Below, piece after piece: positions 46,645 through 59,346 of a stretch of 64,000 nucleotides of DNA. Position 1 is the stretch's first letter, and every line of letters starts with the position of its first letter. The translations under genes were made by a program, and so were the position numbers. The notes beneath the pieces are model-generated. The model had not been told where the DNA came from. It worked only from the letters and a program-made list of their open reading frames with translations, and did not search any database. Location of the stretch: the NCBI RefSeq assembly GCF_001039355.2, contig NW_019775772.1, positions 155,042-219,041 on the forward strand. Reading direction: 5' to 3'. The DNA is from Lingula anatina (taxonomy: Eukaryota > Brachiopoda > Lingulata > Lingulida > Lingulidae).

Positions 46645-49600
46645 TTACTGGGTTTCCATATCTTCCTCTATTCTTGCTAGTTTAATGCTAAAAAGGTCAA
46701 ATATTGGCATAATGGGTGATATTAAAGCAGAGAAATAGGAAGTCCTGGCCACCACCATTCCCACTATATGGGGCTTATTGTCTTTCAGTAGGAACACTGC
46801 GGCTCCAGAGTCTCCACAGTCAGCAAACATGGCGCCGTCTCCAGTTCGAGGTCCACACACCTCTACCATAGATGAAAACGTTTTTTGGTGTACACCTCCT
46901 TGTATTGTCTTAAAGTGTATCGTATCTGGTCGGTAAGCTGAACCGTCTTTGAACTGGACAATACCATGCGTGAGACGGGTCTGCCTACCACATTTGTACA
47001 CTATACCTGCACGAGGAGTTAAATCGTCAAATGATGCAAGGCAAGCATCGTTAAAGGATAATGTATGTTCTTCAAGATCGAGATCCCGCAATCTTTGGGG
47101 AACTAACCCTGCAGGAATCCCATGAATCTTTCTATTGTTCACTTTGACAAGTACTGCATCAATACCGCAAAGATCACCTTTAACACGGACGTCCCCAAAC
47201 TGAACTTTTTTGACAACACCACAATCTCTGTTCTTCCTTCTTGACGCAATATCTTGCCTTTCGTGGATATTTGTTTCTTGATCTGTATTAGATGGTTGGC
47301 AAACTTCAGTCCCTATGGCAGGTGGTGGGATGCCTAACACATGGGAGCATGTGAGGAAACATGTTGTCCCCTCATGTTGTACGAACATTCCTAAGGTCCC
47401 CGAAAAGTTACGCAACCCTTTCAGTCCAATGCTGCACCCCATTCTCAGTGGATCACTGTAAAATATGGGGTTTTGACCACTTTTTGGCTGATTATTGTTC
47501 ATGGACAATGAAACAAAACCTTCACGCACATCTACAGGAATGCCTTCAATTATCTTTGGAAAAAGAGAATCGCCTAACGGGACCACACCTTTTGTGCGAC
47601 AATATAATACTATACATGGGGTGCATGTTATTTGCCCTCCTGTTACTTTAACAGGAGATGCTGAAATAATGTTCAAATTCTTGTGGTTTTTGAAAAGACG
47701 TTGTGAATTTTTTTGTATGGCCTGTCCAATTTCAACAGACTTAACAGTCGGGATTGGATTGTCTTCAGCTTCTTGAGAGAATAGGGCCTTCTGAGCCTCC
47801 AAGTCTGGCATGTCCCATGAAAAGTAGTTGACGATGAATCCCCCATATTTCATCATTCTATCTCCACGAAATCGAATGCTTACTAGCACTGCAATGAATG
47901 GTAGATGCTTTTCATTTGCTTTGTATGCTGGGAAGACAGTCACAACTCCAGGGTCACGTGGAAATGTCTCACATGTTTTTTCAATGGAACCTGCAAAAAC
48001 GCAATGCCATGTAACACTAAACAGCAAAATTAGCACCAAATTATTATTATGCACTACAGGTACCATGAATTTTAAGAATATGTTACTGGCATAAGGCTTC
48101 AGGCCCATGAATGTTCAAATTCACATAAATTACCATTGTCCGTTTGTTTAACATTCAACACTACAAGTGAAATGTGAAATATATGTTAATGTACTGAGAA
48201 TTATTATTTATTATGCAAAAATATTCCAGTGCTCAACATCCTGACTTACATGTACTAAACAACGTGTTTATAAAATGCCTTTATAATTGAAAAAAATAAA
48301 GAAAGAAAGATGTTAGAAAAGAAAAAAGTTACTAGAATGATATCTAATGAAAAATTTTATATGCATGTCAATTTTAAAATTGTAATAAACATGCACTAGT
48401 AAGTATATTGTACTTCATTTTCTCGAATACATGCTCTAAACTGTCCGTAAGCTATAGATAGTTAGGCACTGAATTTTACTAAATGTAAATTAAATAAATG
48501 AAATCAATGGTTGCAAGCAAACCTTTTGTCTTCACAGAAAATTCATCTTGCTGCAAACTTTCTTCAGAGAGAACGCTGGAGTGATCAGAACCAACCTGAT
48601 TACAGCAAAATATGGACAAATAAACAGAAGTTTCAGTTACAGGTAACTAGAGTATATTATTCAGACACTAACGTCTGTGGCCTTTACCTGACTTTTGTTG
48701 AATGCATGTTGCCAATATTGATAATTACGTTTTTTACCCCTGTTAATGATTTCATCACCTAGCTTAATAACAATAGCATGTTCATTTCCAAAGTAATTAC
48801 TAAATCAGAAAATTAAGGTATAATGTATTTTCCTGTTTAGTAGCATATTGAAGTCCATTCCTGTTACAGGTAGGATGCAACATTACACGTCAATTGCTCA
48901 CCTTTTCAGAGCGCCTGACACTGTCAACTGTTTTCACCGCCGTGTACACGTCGTCGGTAGTTTCTGATGATGGGTCCAACAGATCAGCGAGATGAGGGTA
49001 CTTTTCACGCATAGCGCTGCACAAGTGACGTATAGGATTCTTTTCTGGAGAACATTTGTACACTCTCTTCAGTAGTTCGTAACACCCCTCTTTCCGTGAA
49101 CTGGCACATGCTATCCGAATTACATTAATATCATCTATATCCAGTACCTTCTTTTCAAAAAGGTAGGACAAGACATATATAGGTTCGAGGTCAGCTTCAA
49201 TTTTTGTCCAATTTTCTCTTAGCTTTTCGAATTGTCTTTCAGTTTCCTGATTTTTCTAAAATGAAATATTCATGGTAAAACAAAATGAAAGCGTCAGTGA
49301 CAGCAGACCAATATGCATTAGTCACGGTATGGCAAAAAGCTCACCTCTCCGTTCAAATATTTACATATCAGAAATGATTCAGTAAGTTTCATTAGTACAT
49401 CCAGTTCATTCACAAGACAGGATTAAGAGTTTTCTGCAAAAGTACAAATATCAACTTTGAATACAGAAGACGGCAAATGCTCTACAACTGTTAAAACGTT
49501 CAAAACATTTGTACAAGTAATGGAATGAGATTTCTTCCCAAATTAAACTTGTAACTTTTATTATAAAGCAGCATTGCCACTCTGATTAAAATAAACAGAA

Positions 49601-52600
49601 TCACGCTTTCCTCTCCTCTCCTCTCTACCTTTCTTGATGCGCTTTTGCGATAGATTTTAACAAGTATATGCTCTCACTTTAAACTTGTCATCCACCGTGT
49701 TAGTGTTGACCATATATTAAGGTCTTAAAGCCATTGTGTGTTATGAAGGTGTGACGGGTGTGACGGCAAAAAATGTGATTGAAGTAGGAAAAGAAAATAG
49801 TAGTAGACTCTTTGATGCAACAATATGTGCCCATTGCTTACCTTGCCAGATTGCAGGTAGATCTTCATCTTTGGGGCAGCGCCACATTTACAAACAGCAG
49901 ATATTCCATTGGGAATATTATCAAATAACTCGAGCCCAGATTTGTTGTCTCCCAGATGGTACATATGAACGTGACCCTACAGAAAAAATAACTGAACTGA
50001 TAGCGCACGCGTTGTCTTATTTTGTTTATACTAAAAGTAGAATATCGGAAGCTCAATTCATATTAGAATGGAACACGGTGATTAAATACAATGATTAAAC
50101 ATATCAGGTTCCTGATCATTTGTAATGAATGATCTGCGTGCTGAAGATTCGTTTTACGCATTTGCTTTTACTTAAGCAGTGTAAAGTTGGGAAACATCTA
50201 CAAATTTATGTCCATTTTCGCACTCGAAAGACAACCTTTCTCACTGACAGAGGGTAAAGTCAAATCATTTTAAAAGATTACAACTGTTTGTTTTGAAGCC
50301 AGATTTGTTGTCTCCCAGATGGTACACATGAACGTGACCCTACAGATAAAACAACAGTAATGAACATTTGCTTCTGTATAACTTTATCTATAGTTACATA
50401 TACCCTAACAAAAAAAGCATTAAGATAAGATACGATTGATATTAAATCAAATACACTTGCCCACTTTTTCAAAGGCAAGTATTTAATTTCTCAATAAAAT
50501 ATAGGAGTTGTTTTTTTTTACTTATAGACTATCAATTCTAAATACAAGTGAGAGAGCTGCTCACCTTTTCCTCCCACAAACAAGTGTGTTTGTCTTGTAG
50601 CTGACAGACTAGTCCCACAGAATATTTTTGCCCAGGGAAAGATGTCTTGCATAAATGAGCCAATTGTTTCTGAAGATTGTTGAAAACCTCGAAAGTTTGC
50701 TGTTCTATGGCACCTGCGGATAAATAGGGGTCTGCACCTGTAGTAAACAAAATCACTTTTTGTGAAATAATGGATTTAATCTCAAGTTTGTACTTGATTC
50801 CTGTGGATGGCTCTGTAAAGACGGCAAAATCAGAGAACACAGTTTGGCGGAAGTTCTTTTCCATGAAGTTAATATCTGCGCTCATTTTTAGCAGAGTCGA
50901 AGTAAGCCTCCAGAAAATTGGTTTTGGTTCAAATTCTTCAAAGTCTAAACCAAACGTAATTTCTTTTCCTGGAAAAAATTTCCAAAGACCATCTCTATCT
51001 TCTCGGCTAGCGTTTTTCAAGTGAAATGGCACGAGATAGTATGGGCTGCCGGGGACTTTAACGATTAAGTGATTTTCTTCAAGAAGTTTTCGGCAAATGT
51101 GTTTGAAATTTTTTGTTTCTTCAAATTTCAGCTTTTGACACACAGGAAAGCTCATGACTCTACTGTGTATTGCCTGATCCAAAGTACTTCCATTTAAGAT
51201 GCCTTTCTTGTTTTCCTTTCTTTCTAACATATTTAGAATATCCAAAAACAAGTCTACAAACAAGGACTCCCCGTGGCGCAAGACGACGAACCCTGTTCGA
51301 CAATCGCCACTATCACTGTCACAACAATAAATATCTCCCCTCTCGTTGTGGTATTTGACAAAATTTTCAAAGTCACTCTTGTCTTTAACGATTCCTTTCT
51401 CGATTACAACATTTTTCAATTCTGAGATCTTTATTATTGGTGATAAATCTGGCATGATTTTCGAAAACTCAAGCCATTTGATATTGATTTTTTGTCTCTT
51501 TAAAACTGCAGTTCTCGAAATTCGCTCCCTGAGATTTTTTCCTTCTTCATCCCTATTACACTGTCCCGAATTCTCAACTTCAAATATCAAGGTACCCTTA
51601 TTACAGGAAATGTATTTATCGCTGCCCTCTCTTTCAAAACAATATGTCAATTCCTGAGAAATTGTTTGTCTGACCTCCTTATCAACACTGTCCCTGTGTG
51701 TCCCAACAATGAAGATAGGTCTGTGATTTTTGCAATCTTCATCGATATGGGCCAACACGCTGTTTAACCAATACCTAAGCTTTATGAATTGTACGTACAG
51801 TTTGTGGGCTTCTTTAAGTGCTTTGGCTTCTTCAAAGTTAAACACAATGATGCAAACAACGTCTTTTGGTATGAATAAATGATTAAAATAATGACATTCT
51901 TCTTGTCCTCCACAATCAATTAACTCGAACTTATACGCTATACGCATGCCTGATAATCCATTATCGTATATTGATTTTGCCAGTCTTAATACAGTTAAAT
52001 TGATTCCCATTTCCATTACTCGTTTCACCTGCAATGTATTGTATACAAGAACAATAGCAACAGACAACACTTGATCAAAAATAAAATTCCCAGGACGGAT
52101 AATGAACGTCCACTTCATAAAATAAACCATTGCGCAACCTAGAATGAACCCTATTGCCCGTCTTGCATAGAAAGGCATATCGTGAAGTTTTGCAAGAGAC
52201 CGGCCAAAGACCATTGCCGTGTATTCTAGCATAGCACTGCTAAAACAAGCTATGAAGATAATCATATAGTGATGAAAATTGTTTTCCATATACTCTAAGA
52301 TGAGGCCACAGAAGAAATAACAGCACGAGATTACTGCCATCATGTAACCGGACAACCAAATATAAAACCGTTTATGCATTAGATACATGTATGATGTCGT
52401 TTTTTTGAATATGTAGAAGCCAACGGCAGACCCTAACCAAATCAAACTGATAACGGTTGCTTGCTCGTGGTTGTACATTTTCAAATATTTTTCTTCTGTT
52501 AATAACTGATATATGAGGGCAGTTGCCACGTTTGAGATGATGACCTGAAGACTCAATTTCATGACGTTTTTCTTGGCATTTTCTTGGCATAAAATCAAAA

Positions 52601-53456
52601 TAAAGCTGATGATAAGAAACATGGCTAATGCATGATTAAAGTCATGAACCCATTTGTAAAGCATGTCAGAGACAATTGGCAGAAATTTACTGCCTTGACT
52701 TTTGAGGCAGACGAAACTGAAAACCAATGAGGTCCCTGACCTGGACCCATATCCTAATACAAATCCTACCACCAACCCGCAACAAAGAACACCAAGTAAA
52801 AATTCTAATAACAAATCAGGGTTGTCTATTCTTTTTTGCATACTGCTGTCAGCATACAGACTTTCAATACATGCATATGTGTAAAATATACTGAGAGCTG
52901 CACTTTCAGCGCGTTTGATACCGAATGGCAGTTTGCCAGAGAAAAAGGCTGAGGCAAAAAGACACCCTGTGATTTTCAAAGAAAATAACTCAATTGGAAA
53001 GAAAGGTATGCACTGGCATATGCATAGCAACCCAAATACATATTTGAAATGTTGATCAAGCGATACACCAAGTTCTATTGTTTGAGTTTCAGAAGCAGAA
53101 TAATCAGTCATTTTCATTGCTTCGAAACGAGCTGCGTATTGCTTTTCGTTTTCGGGATCTTTCACATCTTTCCAAGTATCAGTTACGGCAGCAGTTCCCA
53201 CGGTGTATTTTACATTGCCTCTAGTATTATTGTATTTTCCTGAGAACCTTTTCTCTCGGAAATAGTGTTGCAGCGATGTTTTTCCAACACCACAATCTCC
53301 AAGAAATATTATACTACTCATTTTCAAATCAATTTTTTCCTCTTCTACAGTTTTTTCATATGGGTTGCCTATATTTGCACTTGTCCCAGTGATCCTCTTG
53401 CTTGCTCCCCATGGTCTGGACCAGCTGTCTTGCTGTACTTCTTTTTCGTTTTCCAT
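46645..53456 (-). CDS. Membrane-inserted ROC GTPase - COR - CARD - trypsin-like peptidase protein (copy 1)
   Basis: Five exons: 53456-50565, 49976-49842, 49255-48902, 48595-48523, 47990-46645; all junctions keep phase; 1,599 residues. P-loop GDCGVGKT is at 53-60. Then about 400 residues contain roughly ten hydrophobic helices (about 139-473). Next come a switch I-like segment (near 484), G3 DCGGQ (514-518) and G4 THRD (586-589), i.e. the rest of a ROC G domain, followed by COR (about 650-840) and a C-terminal region finished by the 45-residue exon 2. Exon 3 carries a CARD (about 1036-1105). The last exon encodes a chymotrypsin-fold peptidase with triad candidates His 1368 (LTCSH), Asp 1429 (CGIDAV) and Ser 1546 (GDSG). 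Likely a membrane-bound GTPase that recruits or activates a protease through CARD (inference). The peptidase exon could instead start its own gene at 48108, where the upstream frame looks signal-peptide-like, but the AG acceptor and exact phase favour one chain. Confidence 0.8.
50297..50343 (-). pseudogene. Truncated duplicate of the 45-residue exon of ROC copy 1
   Basis: A TAG acceptor followed by GHVHVYHLGDNKSG repeats the first 14 codons of the exon at 49976-49842 (GHVHMYHLGDNKSG there), with the preceding CTGTAG and flanking ACAGATAAAACA also similar. After that the frame diverges to unrelated residues and stops, with no donor in the homologous place. It lies in the intron between exons 1 and 2. 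Interpreted as a partial exon duplication, probably not spliced in. Confidence 0.7.
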
Positions 53457-53589
53457 TGTGGTGCTAATAAAATATTAATATATACATGCACATGAGTACG
53501 GAATTGTGAAACTGTCAAACGTGAAAAAATGCTAGATGTGATGTGATGAGTTTTCACAATATCTTTAGATTGAATATTGAATAAAACAA

Positions 53590-55285
53590 TGTGCAACTTT
53601 TACAACAATCTTGTTCCTTCCTGGATGTCGTTGTAAAATTGTGTTTTTCCCAACAGCACCTAGTGCCGTTTGTTAAAGTTATAATCTGTGGGGTTGCTTT
53701 AACCAGTTCGATAAAACGACGAGACTTTCCATAGATGTCATGTCATGTCACATTTCTCCGTTAAATGCATCAAATAATGGGATAAATTAAAAAGAAAATA
53801 GTCATTAACGGTTCCGTTATTTACTTGCAATCCTTACCACCATACCACAAGACGTGTCTGTTTCAGCAACGGGTTTAGCTATCCTGATCTGAATGCCAAG
53901 AAGCATTTCTGACCGCAGCAGTTTGTTGAAATGCCGTCATGCCCTCGTTTATTGTCGACGAAGACGTGAGCTTTAAAGAGAAAATGAACGGTATTAAATG
54001 GCGGCGATGTTCTGGCTATCGCTCTCGTTATTCAGGAAGCTTGAAAGCCTAGACCAATGCCGCTCACTTTCTGAAAAAGAATCACACTTTCCAATCTGCT
54101 GTGTGACGCCAGTTTTCTGTTTGCGTTACCTGCTCAAATAACAATTTGATTCGCAACAATGTAACTGGGTCGTGCAAACATTTTCTCTATTCACACTGCC
54201 ACAAAGACCTCTGGCGCACAACCTGAATATAATACGCCGTGTTTTGTTAAATGTCCTGTCGAGAAATGACTAGGGTTATGTAGGAGTTTGTTGGAGGGAA
54301 GAGCATTTTAAATGTTTTCATTTCATTTTTTGGTCCCTGTGTAGGCACTGTACCGGCCTCTCTGCGGTGAGACTGAATTCGATCATTGATGTCCCAACAG
54401 ATAGCTCCAATTCAAATCTTACTTCTTCTTCCTCTTTAAGTCCTTTATATACATATTTTAACTGTCACATATTCACATTTATTTTGTCTTAATTTTATGT
54501 TAACTATACACACAAAGTTCTTGTTCATTCCTGGATGGTCGTCGTAGAGCCGTGTTTTTTTCCCACAACAACGACAGTTGTTTGTTAAAGTTTTTAAAGG
54601 TGTAATCCGTGGGGTTGTTTAAACCAGCCCAATAAAACAACGAGGCTTTCCATAGTTGTCATATGTACCACTCTCTGCAAAATGCATCAAATTGTAGGAT
54701 AGGTTTAAAGACAATAATCTTTAACGGTTCCGTTCATTACTTTCAATCCTTACCACCATAACACAAGACGTGTCTGTTTCAGCAACGGTTTAAGCTATCC
54801 TGATCTGAATGCAAAGATGCTTTTATACCAGTTGACTTCAGCTGTTATTTGAAATGCCGTCACGTCCTCATATTTTGTCGACGAAGACGTGAGCTTTAAA
54901 GAGAAAATGAACAGGATAAAATGGCGGTGATGTTTTGCCTATCGCACTCGTTATTCAAGCAGCTTGGAAGTCTAAATCAATATCGCATACTTTATGAAAA
55001 GAATCAATCTGCCGTTCGATGCCATTTTTTTGCCATTGTTACCTGTTAAAAATCAATTTGATTCACAACACTGTTACTGGGTCATACAAACATTTTCCCT
55101 ATTTACATTGCCACAAAGACCTGCGGTGCACAACCTGGATATAAAAGGAGAAGTATTTGATTAATAAGTCAGTCGATAAAGGGCTAGGGCTATGTTGGAG
55201 CCTTTTGGAGGGAACAGCTTTTTAATGTTTTCATTTCAAATTTTGGTCACCGTGTAGCGGCCTCGCGGTGGTGGGACTGTAGTTC
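53590..55285. repeat. Tandemly duplicated 5' flank upstream of ROC copy 1
   Basis: Two diverged units, about 53605-54385 and 54520-55280 (period about 915 bp), share ordered blocks: CTGGATG..CGT, TTTGTTAAAG, CTTTCCATAG, CAAGACGTGTCTGTTTCAGC, GTCGACGAAGACGTGAGC and TTTAAAGAGAAAATGAAC. The same blocks recur upstream of copy 2 (63603-64000). The blocks nearest each ATG probably include promoter and 5' UTR; the farther unit has no gene attached. Confidence 0.75.
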
Positions 55286-55393
55286 CAACATAGCTCCATT
55301 TTTATGTACAAACACAGATGTGTCTGTACATATAGCCGTCATCTGCATCTGTCGTCGCCGTCGCCGTCGTCGCTGTCGTCGCCGTGCACTTTT

Positions 55394-55850
55394 ACCGATA
55401 ACACTATAAGTGGAAAACTGTTTTTTATTTCAGCTTGAAACTTACAGAATTGATGAATATTCATAATACGCAGGTCAAGTTTGAAAATCAGCATGATCGG
55501 ATGACTAGTAGGGAATTTATGCTGTTTTTTCAGCATATATGCAGCACCGATAACACGATAAGTGGAAAACCATTTGACTTTTGGGCTTGAAACTTACAAA
55601 ACAGATGAATATTTATAATACGCAGGTCAAGTTTGAAAATCAGCATGATCAGCCCATTTTTAGGGAAGTTATGCTGTTTTTTTCACTTTTTTCAGCATAT
55701 ATGCAGCGCCGATAACACGATATAAGAAAAACAGATTGACCAATTGTCATTATACTCACAGGAGTGGTCAATCTTACTAAAATGTAGGTTAAGTTCGAAA
55801 ATCAGTATAATTGTGCCATTATTTTGGAAGTTATACTATTTTTTCACATT
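55394..55850. repeat. Three tandem units of about 155-165 bp
   Basis: Units start at about 55394, 55548 and 55711 with CCGATAACAC.ATAAG and contain ACTTACA, AATACGCAGGTCAAGTTTGAAAATCAG and a T-rich end before CAGCATATATGCAGC. The third unit is the most diverged. Non-coding, between the ROC paralogues. Confidence 0.75.
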
Positions 55851-56235
55851 TCCTCAGATTCAATTCTTAGGCATGTTAACAGTCTCATTATTGAACTAAC
55901 AAGATACGTAAAAGTGTTTGTTTGGCATTTCCTGCATCTTTACAACAGTATTAGTTGATTATGTAAAAATGATGGTAAACTTGTTATCGTGAAATGTGTA
56001 ATAAAGTTTCAAAATTGGAAATAAACTCATATCAATCATTCACTATGTTCAGAATCTCAGAATGGAAGAAATTGTACATTTAACACTGCTCTATTGATAT
56101 TTTTCCCATCTCATCAATTTTCTTAGTTGATCATATAAAAACAGCAGAAAACTGTTAATTTTGTTTTATGTTAAACATTGTTTTATGTTTTTATGTTTTT
56201 TGTTTTATGTTAAACATTTCAGAACAGTGCTGTCT

Positions 56236-57065
56236 TGTTTACATTTTGGCATTTTCATGTTGTGACTTTGAAGTTCCATGGGCCTGAAGACCTTTGCTAG
56301 TCACATTTCCTGAATATCCGTGTTACTAATATTTTATAATTAAAAATTGATGGTCATTATGCTGTTAAACATTATATAATATTGCATCAAAATTTGAAGA
56401 AACCCCTATTTTGGGCACTGCTCCCATGATGACCATTTAAGAAAAATCATGTCACTTACTGTTCTCAAACTTACAGGAAAGAAACATGGGACTAAAATAC
56501 AGCTTCAGTGGGCAATGCAGTCTGTTTGGTATTTTTTTCAGGCAGTTAAACAGTTTTTTGTGAAAATTTAATTTTTTACATTTGGCATTTTCATGTTGTG
56601 ACTTTGGAAGTTCCGTGATCCTGAAGACCTTTGCTTGTCACGTTTTCTGAATGTCCATGTTACTAATATTTCATTAATAACATTTGATGGACATTATGCT
56701 GTTAAACATTATGTAATATTGCATCAAAATTTGAAGAAACGCCTATTTTGGGCACTGCTCCTATGATGACCATTTAAGAGAAATCATGTCACTTACTGTT
56801 CTCAAACTTACAGGAAAGAAACATTGAACTAAAATACAGCTTCAGTCTGTTTGGTAAATTTTTCTGGCAATTAAACAGCTTTTATGTGAAAATTTTATTT
56901 TTCACTTATTGGCATTTTCAAGGTGTGACTTAGAACCTCCACGGACTTGAAGACCAATGCTAGTAACATTTTCTGAAAATCCATGATACGTATATTTTAT
57001 TATCAAAAAATGATGGTCATTATGCTGTTGAGCATTATGTAATGTTGCATCAAAATAGAAGAAAA
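56236..57065. repeat. Three tandem units of about 330-340 bp
   Basis: Units begin near 56236, 56574 and 56901 with TTGGCATTTTCA.G.TGTGACTT and continue through CTGAAGACC, CATTATGCTGTT.A.CATTAT and TTGCATCAAAAT. The first two also share GGGCACTGCTCC.ATGATGACC; the third is truncated. Non-coding. Confidence 0.75.
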
Positions 57066-57127
57066 CACAAAGATTTAAAGTTTGAATAGCAGCTTCACAG
57101 CTTCATTGGAATTATATTTACCTCTGC

Positions 57128-57308
57128 CAAGGAGGTTATATTTTCACCCCTGTTTGTCTGTCATCAACATAACTCAAAAAGTTATGGACCAATTTTGCTG
57201 AAATGTTCAGGAACTATCAGAAGTGGGCCAAAGAGGACAATAATCAATAATAATCAACAATTTCTGCCTTGGCAGAGGTCTGCACTCTCGGAGCGCTTTT
57301 CTAGTTTT
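57128..57308 (+). repeat. Dispersed repeat, copy 2
   Basis: Same blocks and orientation as 25800-26035. Lies between the two ROC paralogues, directly after the 340-bp tandem repeats. It lacks part of the middle found in copy 1. Confidence 0.7.
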
Positions 57309-59346
57309 GATATGTTTTCCTTTACAATTTTTTCTCAAGCACTTGCATTTGTGACTTTTAACTCTCATCCGCCTGAGGCTCTGACATTTCTCTATTTCCA
57401 CATAAGCAGTTGTATTGTTTTTTATGTCTTTAAACATTATGTTACTTATGTAACATTATTTCATGCACTGTCATCATTTTTCAAATATTGAGACTTTCAT
57501 CATGTGAATTTGAACTCTCATGGTCCTGAAACTGTTATCTTATTGAAGGGGTGGATTGAGACCATCGTCTGGGTCTTCCGGAAGGCAGTCAGGTTATTAA
57601 GTTTATATTGATTGGTATCTATTTTTTTTTCTGTTGGAAGACCTTCAAAATGGAGGATGTATCAAAATAGATACTTTGGAATACTGTCAGAAAATATCTC
57701 TGGGTCCGCTCCTGTTATTGACCATGTTACCTGTTGTGCACGATTAAAATTCAGTGTTGACTGACAGTGCTATTATAAGCATTATTTATTATTGCATCAA
57801 AATTGACAAAATGACCTTTTTTTGCATCTTTATTTTCTGTTTTTTGTCTGTACATTGGACAGCTTTGCTGCCTTGTTTCTCTTCTTCTCTTCCTCTTAAA
57901 ACCTCTATATCAATATTTTTTACTTTATTTTATCAATTCACATATATTTTGTCATAATTATATGGTAACTGTGTACACACACACACGTGCACAGAGTGAG
58001 AGAGGGAGAGAGAGTTCAAAAGTTCAAAAGTAAAGTTATATGCATAAGAAAGATATTAAGGAAACCGGTCATATATACTGATCATCGTGTCTTTGCAAGT
58101 CGACACATACCAGGTGTTACAGGAGCGGTGGTTGTAAAACCTGGATGTCCGGGGTCCCATTTGATTGAGACAGATTAAGGTTAGTCGTATAATATCATCA
58201 GCACTATACGGGACGAATGCCACCTATATAAAATAATGGGGAACGGACTATATGGTTCCTAACGAACTCCTGTTCTTGTCACATACAATCCTCATCTTAC
58301 AGTCAGCATTGTGTTAGTTGTGATTAATGGATGTGTTCCTCTGAACCTCCACAAACTTTATATGCATGCCTTAAGTTAAATGACAAAGCAGAAGTATTAA
58401 TTTTAAGGTCTTTAAGGTCTTCGCTCTCTCCTTTCTCTCTGTCTCAACGATTATTTCATTTTTATTTTAAAAGTCAAAGCCAGTGCTCATGAAATGTGAC
58501 TTTAGGAACGCTACATGTTTAGTTTTAAAATGATCAACCTCTGCATTCATGCTGAATGTCATATTTACATGTATGCGATCTCATTGTGTGTTATCAAGTA
58601 GTGTTGCCTACAAAACTGCCTAATGAAGGATGTCACGGCGTTCTACGTAATAGTTATACTGCTATAATTGCCGTTGCTTCATTCTCAGAGTGCACATAGA
58701 TCATCTTTGAGGCTGCTCTACACTTACAGACGATATGTAAACATTAAGGTAAACAAGTAACGCATATCACTCATCTGCATATTACTGGAATCTGCTCAGT
58801 TCAGATGAGCGATAACAGTTTTTTTATCAAAGGATTAAAATGTCAAAATTAAAACTGTTCTAATGACCACATATCGCAATATACTTGCTGTAATTTATGC
58901 ACAATGCACAGTTTAAAACATTTTGCATCTAAGAGTCTGCAATGTGTCAGTTGGAACAAACGGATGTGCCATTGTGGTCCTACTTTCAAATTTTGATTGT
59001 TTAAAACACCCCTTTACATTTTAGTGAAATACTAAATAATAAAGCTACACACCCATCTGAGATAAAATCACTTGTAAGGAAGGTTGTTGACCTGTGGGTT
59101 GTTTTGATAATTTAACAAAGTTTGTTTTTATAATTTTATTCAATATCGATGTAAATCGATATAAAACGTAATGTTCAGGTCAGTTTCCTTTCAAACCATC
59201 AATCGATCACAAATATCTGTGTCTACTTTTCTTCAAGTCAAAGGAAATAATGAATATTAATTTTGTTATTGAGATCAGTTGATGATATCAGAATATTTTT
59301 CTTTTGAGATTAGCGTTTTTTTCTCATCAGATATTGTCAGCCGTTC

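Larger units (their letters stand above)
55286..59346. other. Intergenic between ROC paralogues
   Basis: Begins with a GTC-rich trinucleotide patch (55337-55385), then the two tandem-repeat blocks and dispersed repeat copy 2. From 57310 to 59346 nothing was recognised. In particular no peptidase exon (no GDSG or His motif on the minus strand) was seen downstream of ROC copy 2. Confidence 0.5.

Noticed and set aside
47991-48108. ATG at 48108 with a hydrophobic stretch resembling a signal peptide in front of the peptidase
   Set aside because: A good TTTTTGCAG acceptor at 47991-47999 and exact phase match to the 48595-48523 exon make this intron read-through more likely; kept as an alternative in the gene entry.
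55337-55385. GTC-rich patch as a coding repeat
   Set aside because: A short trinucleotide run in a 65-codon frame with no neighbours; treated as a microsatellite.
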